A stretch of DNA of 64,000 nucleotides from Spizellomyces sp. 'palustris' (lineage: Eukaryota > Chytridiomycota > Chytridiomycetes > Spizellomycetales > Spizellomycetaceae), in NCBI GenBank assembly GCA_006535965.1, contig QEAR01000072.1, positions 1-64,000 of the forward strand, written 5' to 3'. The translations under genes were made by a program, and so were the position numbers. Below the pieces are notes generated by a model, which saw only the letters and a list, made by a program, of their open reading frames with translations, was not told the DNA's origin and did not search any database. Shown one piece after another: positions 48,552-60,148 of the stretch (position 1 is the stretch's first letter; the number at the start of each line of letters is the position of its first letter).

Positions 48552-49255
48552 AATTGAGATATTTTAGGTTTTTTTAGGTGGGATTTTGCCAGACTTTAAA
48601 ATGTCTAGTCTTGTTACTTTAAACAAGAATATATGGTCAACATGTACATATTGCCCCATTTACAGTGTCTTTTGTTGTTTTTCGGTTCTATCACCCATGG
48701 AATGGTGTACATCCATTGTTGGAACCCATATGCAATTCCCCCCTCCAAAAAACAAAACACATCACAAACAAAGAAGCATTTCATGAACCAAATAGGTAAT
48801 CTTCTTCTTTACAAGCTCGAGAGTCCAAACTAAAAAGTGTATGCAGGTCGGCTCGTGTCAAAAAGTCCGAAGGACCAACGATTACCTCATCGTCCACAGC
48901 CACGTGGATTATTCATTGGAGTTTTTGCCACTCGAATTTCTTGAGCCGATTCCTTTTGCTGGCGTACGTTTTTTATATTTTTTCATCTGGGCAGTTTCTG
49001 TTTTGGACCATTGGACAAAAGGCCGGGGTTTCTTTACCCATTTGAACTTAACACTCGTCTTGTCGTGTTCTGCATTTGTCAGGATACAGGAAAACGACAA
49101 GTGTTCTCTGTTCACACCTTGGTCATTGGGCACCCCCATTTCTCATCTTGTTCAACCTCATCCACACTCTGAACGTGTGCGCCTGTATCCAACCACCCTT
49201 TCCCCCGTTTTTAATCGTACTTTACGAGACAACATAATGTCGTGCTAAAAAGAAC
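48552..49255. other. Intergenic, no supported gene
   Basis: About 700 bp. A 135-codon plus frame at 48841-49248 is open but hydrophobic and His/Leu-rich without a domain, and probably chance. The region serves as the upstream flank of the next gene. Confidence 0.35.
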
Positions 49256-49939
49256 ATGTCAATCTACCCAGACCTCCCAATGAAACGCTCCTACTCGCAT
49301 CAAACGACGGTGGGATCCCTCTTATCGTTTTTGGGGTTTTCGCACGCGGATTCCGTGTCAACGTTTCCGCCTTGCGGGTTGGAGCGTGGTGAAGACGACG
49401 AACGCATTGATGGGAGGCGAAAACGGAGGCGAGGTGTGGGTGAGCGTCTAAGAAATGTCGTTGGGAAATTCATGCGGTCCCAACATCATGCAACCATCTG
49501 CGATACCATCACGGCCGATCCCGACCCGAAACACGACCCACTGTCCACCATCTCCTCTGACCAACTCACTGCCCGAGAATTCGCTTCCTTGGCCCATATC
49601 AAAGTCCTCGTCATGTCCGACCAAGACGAGGAAGATCAAACCACGTTTTCCACTTTACCTCTTGAACCTGTGTCTCCTACCTCTAGTACCACCATTCTGG
49701 ATCCAACCTTTTTCAATCCCCCTCCTTCTACTACACCACACGTGGATCAACACCGCACAGCTATCCACAAGGTTGGCCGCTTTACGGTGATTGTTGAATC
49801 CAATAGTCTGTGCCAACCCCCCATGCGCACATCGAATGAATCGCGAAATAGTACGAGTGGGGCATCGAGAGATGTTATGGAAGAGTTTCCGGAATTGAGG
49901 AGGTTTAGAGCTCAGTCGCAACCTCAAGCCGTTGCTTGA
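49256..49939 (+). CDS. Hypothetical protein with basic patch and RFxV motif
   Basis: A single-exon frame of 227 residues, starting MSIYPDLPMKRSYSHQTTVG. A basic cluster (DGRRKRRRGVGERLR, about residues 52-67) could be a nuclear signal. The middle is acidic and Ser/Thr/Pro-rich. A conserved-looking block HKVGRFTVIVES lies near residue 172 and EEFPELRRF near the end. The GRFTV motif matches the RFxV/I docking motif bound by the CCT domain of OSR1/SPAK (Fray) kinases. That is an inference from a four-residue pattern. Regular codon use and length suggest a real gene. No enzyme domain seen. Confidence 0.7.
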   Translation: MSIYPDLPMKRSYSHQTTVGSLLSFLGFSHADSVSTFPPCGLERGEDDERIDGRRKRRRGVGERLRNVVGKFMRSQHHATICDTITADPDPKHDPLSTISSDQLTAREFASLAHIKVLVMSDQDEEDQTTFSTLPLEPVSPTSSTTILDPTFFNPPPSTTPHVDQHRTAIHKVGRFTVIVESNSLCQPPMRTSNESRNSTSGASRDVMEEFPELRRFRAQSQPQAVA

Positions 49940-50396
49940 CATTTGCGACGTTGATACGTTTTTTTTTATGCGATACCCCCCCCCCCCTCTCCCCCGCGAC
50001 CTTTAGAACCTCATATAACGAGCTCTTGAAACTGGGTTCGTTTGGTCGTTTGTCTGCTTCCAAAACATTTTATTTTTTGTTTTGTTTTATTTGTATTTTA
50101 TATGGAACCTGGCTAGTATTTTTCAGTCTTTTCTGATATATACATTTTCTTTGCTTTGCGTGCTTGTGCGTTGATTCGTTATTTTGTTGGGATGGGTGGA
50201 CTGTGTAGAGCGGGGTAGGGTATATCGGGAGGGGTAGAGATGGTAAAAGACAAAACCATACAGGTGTGGTCAAGCAAATCATTTCTCTGAAATTTGTAGT
50301 AAAATGGATATCCAAGTGATTTTCAAGTTGATCTTGCTCTTCATTATCGAATTCATTAAAAAAAATAGACTAGATACAAAAAAAAACACTTGTATT
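49940..50396. other. Convergent gap
   Basis: About 460 bp between convergent genes. It has a run of C (about 49976-49987) just after a T-run and further AT-rich sequence. No gene. Confidence 0.4.
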
Positions 50397-53300
50397 TTAC
50401 CCTACGACTCGATTCCACCCCACACCCCCAACATCCTCAGTCTCATCCCCTCGTTTCCAACTCACATGCCTCAACAAATCCTTTTTCGTCACGATCCCGA
50501 CTAGACGCCCATCCTGCACAACAAGGACATACCGCAACCCCATCTTTTTAAACAGTTCCATGACGAGTTCCATGGGGAATTTGGGGGAGATGGTCATGGG
50601 GGTTTGGTCCGTCCAGGGGCGGAAATCTAGAAAGGGGTCTTCGGCGTCGTTCAAGTCTGTGAATATGCAGATTGTTGTCGGTGGAAATTCGTTTTGGTGG
50701 GCTTGATCTGCCAATAACAAAAACGAGTTGTAAAACCACTCAATACAAAACAACAACCTACAGAGCATCCATCCATCCACACACACACACACACAAAATA
50801 ATAAAATACTCACCAATGGCATATCTCAACTCTGCACTCCCAGCATACCCAACCAAAACCATCCCATCCAACCCCGCCACAACCGGATACCCCTTAAACC
50901 CCGTCGTCTGCACCAACTCACTCAACGCCTCCAACGTACACCCACTCCCACAAATGACTTCAAGATCCTCTACGCGTGTCATGACCGATCCGACGGTTGT
51001 GCTGTACGTGTACTCTTCTTTGGCGTCTAGGAAGGGGTACCCGTTTAATTGGATCAATGCGTCGTAGATGGATGCTTTGCCTAGCGCGTCTCCGACCCAT
51101 TTGGAAACCATAACGGTTAACATGATAGGGAGGACTGTAATAAAAAAAAGGGTTGGGGTTCAGTTTTGTAGACCATTGGGAAATGGTATAGTTTGCTGAA
51201 CGTAACTGTAAGTTAAGGCCCCCGTAAGCTCAAACATGATAACCGTCAAAGACACTGTCATGCGCGTCACGCCGCCCAACGCCGCGGCTGCTCCCACCAC
51301 TAAAAAACAAATTCCCCATAAACGTAAGTTAAAATGTTGTGCATATCTTGAATGGTGAACTCACTTGCATAGGTCCCAGGTGTCACGCACTGCTCATGCG
51401 GTTTGCACGAACTGAACATCCACATGTTGGGATATGCCATTTGCCAAAGCTGCATCCCGATACCCAGGGCCCGGCCGAAACATGCTCCCACAGCCATGGA
51501 CGGAATGCTAAACAACAATACAGTTTAGTTTACGAAATAACTATACCGAAACACGCCAAAAAAAAAACGCACAAAATTCCAGCTGGAACACGTATCCCGA
51601 ACGTGAAGATTGTGAAAAAGATTTTGATTGCCGCGGCCAGGAACAGGTATTTCACCACTGATGCCAAGGCATTCTCATGGTCACTGTAGAAATGAAAAAA
51701 GTCAAAAACCACTGATAAACAACAAACACCTCCTTGTGAATCCCCCACCTGCACAACCCGTAAAAATCCGTTTCATTGTCAATACACTCTTTGAATAAGT
51801 TTGCAACGAGCTCCACAGTGCTCACCCTAACCATCCAATGATCAATATTAGGAAATTTAAAATCTCTTGAATAACCCAATGTAAATTACCTCAAAAATGG
51901 ATGCGTAAAACTCAAAAGAGCGGTAAGCAGGGCTACCACTCCGACTTCGGCAATCACCCAATGTCGTAGCCACGATGATTTACGGTATGCAGCTACCCGA
52001 ATGTTCTAGTATTCAACATTTCAGAAAAATATTGTAAACTACACGCACAAACAACATCATACGCACCATTCGAATAAAAAACGACCCATATAATCCCTAA
52101 TGTCCATAAAATGAGTGACATAGATGGCGAAAGAGTCTTTTGCGGGGACGCTTACCCCAAGAATACCCAGCAAGACAAAAAAAGGAAGTTCGAATCCGTG
52201 CCACGCTCTTTTATATTCCACAGCAAATAACACCTACGCCGCGAACATGTCATTGACCAGGAAAAGTCAATGACAATGAGAGTATCATCTGTATGACCAT
52301 AATGGTACGTACCAACTTGCCCGTCCGAAACGGGTTCATCAATTGCAGTGAGATCGCCGCAACCATGGCACAAAAAAAAGATCTCCACATGGTTTTATAT
52401 GGGAAGTAGTACGACACTTCCTGTATTTCACGTAACAACGTTAGCGTCTCATCTTTGGTTGTACAGTGTATATATCATAGTCACCTCCAACGAAAACAGC
52501 ACGCCACCAATCGGGGCGCCGAACGCAACTGACACGCCCGCTGCGCTGGAAGCACTCTACACAACCCGAAACAGTTAAACTTTTATCTACCCATACGACT
52601 AGAGAGGCCACTCACCAATATCTCCCTCTTCTTGGCTTCATTCTTTGCATACTTGTCAAAAATCCTTGGGAAAATATTTCCAACACAGCATGCCACGTGG
52701 ACAAGTGGACCTTCTTTGCCCAACGATAAACCTGATGCTACCGATAGACAAAGACCAATGCACTTGATCTGAAATGCCCAACCTTTTAGGACGCGAATGA
52801 GTCGTTTGTGGTGACCATTGGGACATACCAGTAACGTCCAGCCTCCAAGAAACTTGCGAATGACAAATCCGCCTAGAATGGTCTTGACTTCTGGGATACC
52901 GGACCCAGCGGCATACCTAACAATCAAACTCAGAATCATGGCCGTGTAACAGGTGACGACTCATGCGCTTACGGAGCGTAGAGTTTGACTAAAACAGCAC
53001 TTGCGAGAGCAAATGCCGTTCCAAATACAGTAAACATAAAGTATTCTGCGCCCCACATTGCTGCGCCGGATTCCGCATTAAAGGTCATACTCCAGGTAGC
53101 CCACTCTGTGCACTCCTCATTTGCTGGAAGAGAGACGAGAATGAAATGAGAACATGTACACCGCTATCACACAATTACACAATCCGAAACGCCGTGATGT
53201 CCTACCTTCCACATGCCAACAACAGAATTTTCTGTTCAGGTAGAACCCCTCTTTACAGTAGCCTTCTTTCAGATCGCTCGCCCATTCCGACGCTACATCA

Positions 53301-54338
53301 ATGTACGCTGCCAGCCATCCAGTAATCGCACCTAGCATTTACTGAATGAGATGCTAGCCAACATACCCGCATCATGAATTTACCAGTCCTCACCAACTAT
53401 GAATACTAGAATCCATGCTTGGCATGCATCGTAGGCTTTTCGCAGCGTTCCCCGCACGCCTCTGAGGCTCTGAAGATTACGTATTCGTACTCGCTCTAAA
53501 ATGACACGTTGTTCGTTAGCCATATGCTTTATCCGGTACACGACGTGACGATTCACCTTTGGAGAAATCGTGAATCCAGTCTACAAAGACCAAGAGCGAG
53601 AATGTCATCTTATGTCAGCCCATGTCGAACCCAGGATGTATATAACGACAACATTACCAATAGTCGTAAAATCATCATACGCAACTCTACGCCCAGTCCC
53701 TTCCATCGCCCATTCAATAGAACTCGGATCATATTCATCAACCTGCAATGTACAGTCATAATCTGGAATAAACATCAACGCACGGTATCTCAACCTACTT
53801 TATTCGCATTCGAAGGCCCATGATAAACACCTGGAGAAGTGGGCATGAAACTTGATCCTTCCCTGGTGTGAGAAGATCTGGAACCGGATGACCTCCATGA
53901 TGCGGCTAGTCCACCTAAAAATCTCTGTGCACTACTGCTGCTACTCCCGGTTGGTGTGCCCATCCCAGACGTGCGTCGAGAACTTGTTTTGCGCTTAAAC
54001 GAAGAAAATGACGCTGGTTCGGATCTAGGGTAACATGTTCCCTGATTAGAACCCTCTTCATAGGTCAAGATTGTATATTTCACATTTGACCATTCTTGTA
54101 CTGTCCACGAGAGTTCGACTACGTACCCCACACCTTCCTCCACATTGTTTAGCAATCTCGCAGCGTCGGGTCGCCCACTCAGCCGTATTCCAGCTGCCGC
54201 TGCTGCAGCCTGCATATCTGCCTCATCACCTTCCAAGTCCGTCAAAGACTCTGCGGCTGTATCAATGCTCGACCGTTGAAGGAGGGGTGCGGTTGATGCC
54301 GCAGATGGAGAAACCGATCGCGGTCGGTAACCTGTCAT
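50397..54338 (-). CDS. CLC-family chloride/proton exchanger (CLC-3/Gef1 type)
   Basis: Many short exons. The N-terminal cytosolic region ([20 protein letters not shown]) is Ser/Arg-rich, then [15 protein letters not shown] and [19 protein letters not shown], as in fungal Gef1/CLC-3. Membrane motifs in order: [30 protein letters not shown] (gating Glu), [16 protein letters not shown] (proton Glu), [11 protein letters not shown]-like, [30 protein letters not shown]. Two CBS domains follow: [16 protein letters not shown] with FKGYPVV, and [20 protein letters not shown] ending in [10 protein letters not shown]. Presence of both Glu indicates a 2Cl-/H+ exchanger rather than a channel. It probably sits in endosome, Golgi or vacuole membranes. 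The start is at 54338 and the stop at 50397; the family and ends are sure, some exon borders are not. Confidence 0.94.
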
Positions 54339-56109
54339 GAGTAGACTAATTCACTATGCAACCACGTAGCAATAGAAGGTGAAGGTTAAAAGTCGAGCGT
54401 CCGTTACGGTATACGTCTCGTGCGCGTATTTCGTTTATGCGTGGGTATCGTTGTCTTCGTGTTGTCGCCCGCCGGCCAAACTCTAAAACCAAGCCTTGTG
54501 CGCTCAGCTCCCACCAGACCGTTGAATTGATGGTAGGAGCATATCAGAGCCACTAGGATGTCACTGTATCTCTAAAGCCAATGAGAGATCGATGCAGGTT
54601 GGGGGTGGCCAACAGGCGTAGTTCGATGATGACGCTACGACATTCGAATCACATTGGAGTGCTTCGTCGTATTCGTGCGTCGGACTGTTTTAAAGTTCAG
54701 TAGCTCCGTTTGTCGATACAGACGGCTCTAATATGTTCTCCGCTTTGTATAGGCTGTATGTTAAACCATGTCTTTAGTTAAGGGATACATGCGCCGGAAT
54801 CAGCAAAGAGTGAGAGCGGTTTCGTTTCAATTTTCATTCGCCAAAGGTTGAGATATTCAGTAAACTAAATGAACCTGCACCAAGCTAGATAAGGAGGCAG
54901 AGAATTGATACCAAGCAATGGGAAAATTACAGACAATTTACGCTGCTGTGTCGGTTAGGGATACGCGAACATGGGAACAGCTCGGTCGATGGCCCCAGTT
55001 GAAATACCCTTGTTAAGGCTTTCAAAGGCGTTCTCTAACTCGCCTGAATACTCCAAATTTTCAACAATTGCATCCGTAAGCGGATATATGCGTGCTCCAA
55101 TATATCCCTACACGAAACAGCATATGTACAAGGGAAACAAGCAGAATAAGACGATAGCATATGTCATCAGATGTGAGAAAGAGCATGGATGGAGAAATGC
55201 CCAACCACACCCGCATAGGGTATTTTTGCCATTTCAGAAAGAACATAGTGACAAAACAACTCCCAAGCAACCTCTTTCTTGATTTGAGAATATAGCATAG
55301 CACACGATTGCGACAAACTTTGACAGGACCTTTTAACCAATCCGTAACATGACCGACCCGGAAGAAGGCACAACACAACACAAAGATACAAACCATCTTT
55401 TGTCTCCGAGTTTTGATGAACGGATGCCGGGCTGCAAACTGATATTCAGGCTCTTACAGAAATACATCAATACCGAGGAGTACCTCCACAAAAAACATGG
55501 CATCTTTTTGATGCTTAATTAGAGTATGACTGATGATTGGGTATCTGGGAAGATACTTTTTGCAGAGTCTGGAGAAATCTCATCTCATTCAAGCTTTTGC
55601 ATGAAATGCATAACTGAAATGAGATCAGTACCCTCGATCATCACCACGTCAATCAAAGTTACAAGTTTTTGCTTACACGCGTGGCTAAGCATGCGCGGCA
55701 TGCACAATTCGGAGCGCGTGGACCGCCGGCTAACCATGCGGCAAGGATATCGGTTGCGAGTATCATCAAGATCCCATAATTCCTGGTATTTTAACTGACA
55801 TGTAAACCAGAGGGCTCATAGAATAATTGGGTTAACGATGGATGCCCTTTCATGGATTCAATAAATTGCAAGCACGTCTTGTATCATGGCAATCTTCCAA
55901 TACCACAGTACAGTCAAGTACTCACCGAACTCTGAGCATTTTGCAAATGTTCACATGCAGGACACCTTAGATGGATGTTTGTTCCGGAAACAGTGGGCAC
56001 GGGGAACAGATCACGTGCAATCGATAGCTGGATGTTGTCATCATCGCATTCCTTTTTCCTACTTGCTTTCCTATGCCCCAACCAAAGACCCAAAAACCGG
56101 TTTCTCAAC
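54339..56109. other. 1.8-kb gap with a possible minus-strand gene relic
   Basis: Mostly without supportable genes. A minus-strand piece at about 55109-54965 (after a TAG acceptor) reads GARIYPLTDAIVENLEYSG and ELENAFESLNKG up to a stop, with coding-like composition. Another near 55500-55390 reads EYQFAARHPFIKTRR. They do not chain into a gene, so a decayed gene is the simplest view. The right end carries the promoter of the oxidoreductase. Confidence 0.35.
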
Positions 56110-57309
56110 ATGAATGCACCACAATTTCCGATTCGTGTTGCCCTTCTCGGCGCCGGAATCTTTGCGCGAAATGCCCACCTTCCGACTATTGTAGCCCATC
56201 CAAGTGCCTTTAAATTACAAGCGATCTACAGTCGATCCGAGGCATCCGCCAGCAAAGTTGCTGAATTGGTTCCAAAAGATTACTTGCACGGCGCACCCAA
56301 AGTTTATGTTGATCAAGGGGAGAATGTTGATGGGGAAAGGACTCTGGATGCTCTCCTATCGCGAGAGGATGTGGATGCTGCTGTGATTTGCTTGCCGAGT
56401 GCCACACAGATAAAAGTTATCGATAAGGCATTGAAGCACGGCAAGCATGTCCTCAGCGAAAAGCCGGTAGCCACTGGAGTGCATGAAGGCTTACAGTTGG
56501 TGCGAGATCATGAAAACTTGCTCAAAACTCTTGACGGTGGTCATCTGATATGGCAGGTGGCCGAGAATTGGCGTTGCGAACCAGCAGTAATTTGGGCATC
56601 CCAGTTGTTCTCGACCCTCGGAAACGGACGAGTACGAACGTTTGCGCTCACGTGTTACCTTGAAACGAAAAGGGATAATCAGTATGTAAAAACAGGCTGG
56701 AGGACCGGCGACGGCGCGACGCTTCCTGGTGGCTTTTTAATGGATGGCGGCGTACATTGGATTGCCGTTTTACGGGCAGTGGTTGCATCAGCAGGATGGA
56801 GGGTGGATAGAGCCTGCGCCTTTGGAGGACTGTGGTTAGACTACTGCGCCCCGATGGATTTCGTCAGTGGCATTTTGCGATTGCGACAAGGGGATGGATC
56901 TCAAATTGACACTTTGCCAAGTGGGACAGTCAACATGTGCTTTGCAGCATCGGGCAAGCCATTCGAAATATCCTTGACGGTGGTATGCGAAAGCGGTACG
57001 CTCTACTTTCAGGTAAAACCCGATCCAATCGATGGAACTCGAAAATATTTTGTGTGGTGGGTCGCCGAAGGTGGCGAAAAAACCATGGAAAAAATTTTTG
57101 GGTTCACCGGGATCGAAGAAGAATTTAGGACGTTTGCCAAAGCCATTGTTCGTGTTTCAGAGCTGCCGAATGTCCGAAACAATGAGTATGGGCAAGGAGA
57201 TCTATCACCGCGAGAGGCATTGATGGACGTTGCCGTAATTGAGGCCTTGTTACATAGTGCAGGAGAAGATGGCAAGCCCATAGACGTACCAAATGTGTTA
57301 GTTTTGTAA
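56110..57309 (+). CDS. Gfo/Idh/MocA-family NAD(P)-dependent oxidoreductase
   Basis: Intronless, 399 residues from the ATG at 56110 (MNAPQFPIRVALLGAGIFAR). The frame is open upstream to an ATG at 55975, but that 45-residue extension has no family match, so the inner start is preferred. Rossmann motif: ALLGAGIFARNAHLP. The conserved EKP motif is in GKHVLSEKPVAT; its Lys is the family's catalytic/cofactor residue. The C-terminal domain shows GGFLMDGGVHWIAVLR, where GGxxxDxGxH gives the family's usual active-site Asp and His. These enzymes oxidise sugars, inositol or similar alcohols; fungal homologues are often annotated only generically. The substrate cannot be told. The lack of introns, unlike most neighbours to the left, is notable. 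Confidence 0.92.
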   Translation: MNAPQFPIRVALLGAGIFARNAHLPTIVAHPSAFKLQAIYSRSEASASKVAELVPKDYLHGAPKVYVDQGENVDGERTLDALLSREDVDAAVICLPSATQIKVIDKALKHGKHVLSEKPVATGVHEGLQLVRDHENLLKTLDGGHLIWQVAENWRCEPAVIWASQLFSTLGNGRVRTFALTCYLETKRDNQYVKTGWRTGDGATLPGGFLMDGGVHWIAVLRAVVASAGWRVDRACAFGGLWLDYCAPMDFVSGILRLRQGDGSQIDTLPSGTVNMCFAASGKPFEISLTVVCESGTLYFQVKPDPIDGTRKYFVWWVAEGGEKTMEKIFGFTGIEEEFRTFAKAIVRVSELPNVRNNEYGQGDLSPREALMDVAVIEALLHSAGEDGKPIDVPNVLVL

Positions 57310-57440
57310 TACTAATCTCAATGTGAGACTTTTGGCACTAGTTAGAAATACGTGGTTCAATCATGAAATAATATGCGTTTGGAACTCCTTGTTGCCGAAT
57401 CTCAAATTTGGTGAAACGGTCATCTGGGATAGACGGGAAG
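57310..57440. other. Short flank before transposase relic
   Basis: The 3' flank of the oxidoreductase. Nothing is recognised. Confidence 0.3.
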
Positions 57441-57640
57441 ATGCAAAAATCCGTCCAAAGAGCATTATAATCCACAGATTAGGAGGATGAAATGATTGAA
57501 GCAAGAGGATGTCAGGTTTTATTCCTTCCACTGAAGGGAAGTATTTTAATCCGATCGAACTTGTATTCGGGACAATCAAGACGAATCTTTGGCACTTGTA
57601 TGGAAATACGATGCTTGTGGAGAATACCTGAAACACGATT
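57441..57640 (+). pseudogene. Tc1/mariner-like (DDE_3) transposase relic
   Basis: Plus-strand frames near 57500-57630 read EARGCQVLFLP (57499-57531) and, in the next frame, a stretch from 57528 onward: STEGKYFNPIELVFGTIKTN. Together they resemble the end of DDE_3 transposases (a GCRVLFLPPYSPDLNPIE..F..IK pattern). The final catalytic Asp/Glu region is aligned with FNPIELVF, so the Asp of DLNP reads Phe. The two parts lie in different frames, with no other domain upstream, so this is a short dead fragment of a cut-and-paste transposon. No terminal inverted repeats were found. Confidence 0.4.
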
Positions 57641-59276
57641 TAGAACTAATTTGTTCGGGATTGCAGGATAAGGGCTTCACCGGATCCTTTAGAGAACGTG
57701 GAACGGAAAGGGGATTCCGTAGAGCCTATCCACACATCATCTTGTAAATTACAAATAGACGCAAACAAAACTCGAGTATTTTCGCTGATATATTTTTCCA
57801 CCGCTTTTATTAACAACTCCTCCAATAGCCTCTCTGTTCAATGCAGCTGTGTAAACTATTCAAAATACGCGCAAAAAGATCACACTGAACCACAAAAGAC
57901 TTCATATCGCATATCTGAATTCTTAACCGCAACTCTAACCCTAAACTGGCCCAGCTACATTATCCCATACAACGAAAATGCGAAGGTGAAGCCAATCAAA
58001 AACAAACGACTAGTGTCCCTTTTTAGTTAAACTGATATTTTTTTGATACTGTTTCACTTTATTCTTCCAGAGGTTCCCAGGTTCCCAAAACTTTGTTCAA
58101 AAAGTTTTCAATTATCAATGCTTCCAAAGGCAACATGTGGGTAACTGCGGGGTCTCGCCTCAACAATCCCTAACATTCACCACCTACTTCAGCCCGCACG
58201 AAAACCGAGGATCTTTTGAAGATGCGCCTAGGCGTGCTCTTTTCGAGCAACTCATCCAAACCACCAAGAAAGACACGACATACAATTGTTGTGCGAGAGA
58301 GATTATGACAGCACAATTGTCATAGGAACATTATATCCTTTCTATAATCGAGTTTCTTGGCACCGCACTATCCTTCAGCTGAGAAGGTGGACATCAGCAA
58401 ACACTCTTTAATATCAGACAGCAGATAATCAGTATCCCATTCCACTGGCATGGCTCCAGAAAATCTCAAGAGTCCTTTCCAAGAACAACTATCACGGTGG
58501 TTTTGACCATCGTCTCCAGTGTGCGTTTGACAAATATTATTTTTGGTTGTCCTGGTAGACTCAGATCTTCATTCCCTCTGGTTCTACACTATCACAATGA
58601 CCATTTTGTTAATCAGGATCAGAAGGTATATCGAAGAATCAGTATCATATCTTTGCAAAGTCCGGACACTGTAAAAATAGCAGTGTTATTATACTCTAGC
58701 GGCAACGTCTATCCGCTTCACACTGTCATATCATACATCTCCAAAGTTACAAAATGTGCCAGACATTCAGTGAAACTTGTAGCAACAGAGCATTGTGCAG
58801 TTTTGACCATGCCAGAGATCCACCTGCATTCTTGCCTGCAAGGACGTGAAATTTACAGAATCCTTATTTTTTTTCCCTAGAAGAATGAATATTATCGACA
58901 GATGTTTGACAAGTCCCCGACAGACACACAATAAATAGTGCGAACCCCGTAGAGCTGCAACGGCAATTGATAAGTGTTTTTCCTCCAACCTATGTGGGTT
59001 CCTTATAATCTCTAGACTAGTGCCACTCAAGCATATTAAAACAAACCGTAAACCGTAACCCTAACCCTAGCTCCTACTCGAAAATAAACAGGGTGCTGTG
59101 TATTCCTGAAACTAGCAAGACCGCCATTGTAGCGTTAAAGAAAATATGATGTAAACTTGTGGACGTCGTATGGAGCCCGTAGAGTCATTTTGAATAATGG
59201 CTCACCTGGCCTTATCGGTTCTTTCAAGTCTAAAACGAAGCTGTTCTATGTAGCCGTAAACTCGTCTGCTTGTACG
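57641..59276. other. Gene-poor stretch with telomere-like hexamers
   Basis: About 1.6 kb without supported genes. Short CCCTAA-type arrays occur at about 57937-57945 (CTCTAACCCTAAAC) and about 59056-59069 (GTAACCCTAACCCTAGC), each only one to two repeats. The longest frame (58497-58880, 127 codons) has no domain. Confidence 0.4.
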
Positions 59277-59278
59277 GC

Positions 59279-59880
59279 GTCGTTAGATGTGCCAATGGAA
59301 AGCCCATACAGGATTCCTACGTGCATGGAAGCTCCCACACCGAGAAATTCAGAACACTTGGGCTATCCACGACCAGTGCATGGAACCAGAGGTTTCTGGG
59401 CGTCGTTAGATGTACCAATGGAAGACCCATACAGGATTCCTACGCGCATGGAACACACACGCTATCCACGACCAGTGCATGGAACATACATTTGGGAACC
59501 AGAGGTTCCTACGGCGTCGTTAGATGTACCAATGGAGGACCCATACAGGATTCCTACGCGCATGGAACACGCACTTGGGCTGTCCACGACCACTGCATGG
59601 AACATACACTTGGGAACCAGAGGTTTCTTGGCGTCGTTAGATGTACCAATTGAAGGACCCATACAGGATTCCTACGTGCATGGAACACACACTTGGATTA
59701 TCCACGACCACTGCATGGAACATACACTTGGGAACCAGAGGTTTCTTGGCGTCGTTAGATGTACCAATTGAAGGATTAATACAGGATTTCTACGTGCATG
59801 GAAGCACCCACACCGAGAAATTTAGAACACTTGGGCTAGCCATGACCAGTGCATGAAACATACACTTGGGAATCAGAGGT
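59279..59880. repeat. Minisatellite, five copies of a ~118-bp unit
   Basis: Units start GCGTCGTTAGATG at 59279, 59400, 59514, 59631 and 59749; the spacings are 121, 114, 117 and 118 bp. Each holds CCATACAGGATTCCTACG, an ACCACTGCATGGAACA-like block and GGGAACCAGAGGTT. The first and last copies share an extra CTCCCACACCGAGAAATT-like segment that the inner ones lack. Two frames stay open across it (204 and 127 codons), but unit lengths are not all multiples of three, so repeat protein coding is unlikely. Confidence 0.93.
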
Positions 59881-59928
59881 TCCAGGTCCCTGAGAAAGAG
59901 TTCCCGGATTGCCAGGACGATGTACTTG

Positions 59929-60047
59929 CGTCCCCTGCCCTAGGTTCTGACTTCATTTGGGGCATTATACTGACATGACCAGTGCATGGCTTACGTCCCC
60001 TGCCCTGGGTTCTGACTTCATTTGGGGCATTTTACTGACAGCCAGCT
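59929..60047. repeat. 65-bp direct duplication upstream of a secreted protein gene
   Basis: CGTCCCCTGCCCTAGGTTCT... begins at 59929 and again at 59994, with near identity through ACTTCATTTGGGGCATT to about 60047. It lies just before the TATA box at 60051, so it may be a duplicated promoter element. A GACCAGTGCATGG word links it to the minisatellite. Confidence 0.85.
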
Positions 60048-60050
60048 GTC

Positions 60051-60058
60051 TATAAAAG
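60051..60058 (+). promoter_or_regulatory. TATA box
   Basis: TATAAAAG lies 98 bp before the ATG at 60149, the same sequence and nearly the same spacing as before the 40837 gene. Confidence 0.6.
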
Positions 60059-60148
60059 CTGCAAGATCCTGCCTCATTCCCCCATCATCTCAAGCAAAGC
60101 AAACAGCTCTACAACAACGAACAAGAAAACAACAGGACATCATTACTC

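Noticed and set aside
48841-49248. A 135-codon gene before the 227-residue unknown
   Set aside because: Composition is unlike neighbouring coding regions, with no domain; probably a leader or chance frame.
55975-56109. Upstream ATG extending the oxidoreductase by 45 residues
   Set aside because: The extension has no family similarity, and the Rossmann fold begins right after the inner ATG at 56110.
59056-59069. Telomere at CCCTAACCCTAG
   Set aside because: Only two hexamers, with ordinary sequence and genes on both sides; at best an interstitial remnant.
59157-59771. A 204-codon repeat protein across the minisatellite
   Set aside because: Unit lengths are not all multiples of three, so the peptide repeat shifts frame. 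An overlapping frame is equally open, and there is no start context or domain.
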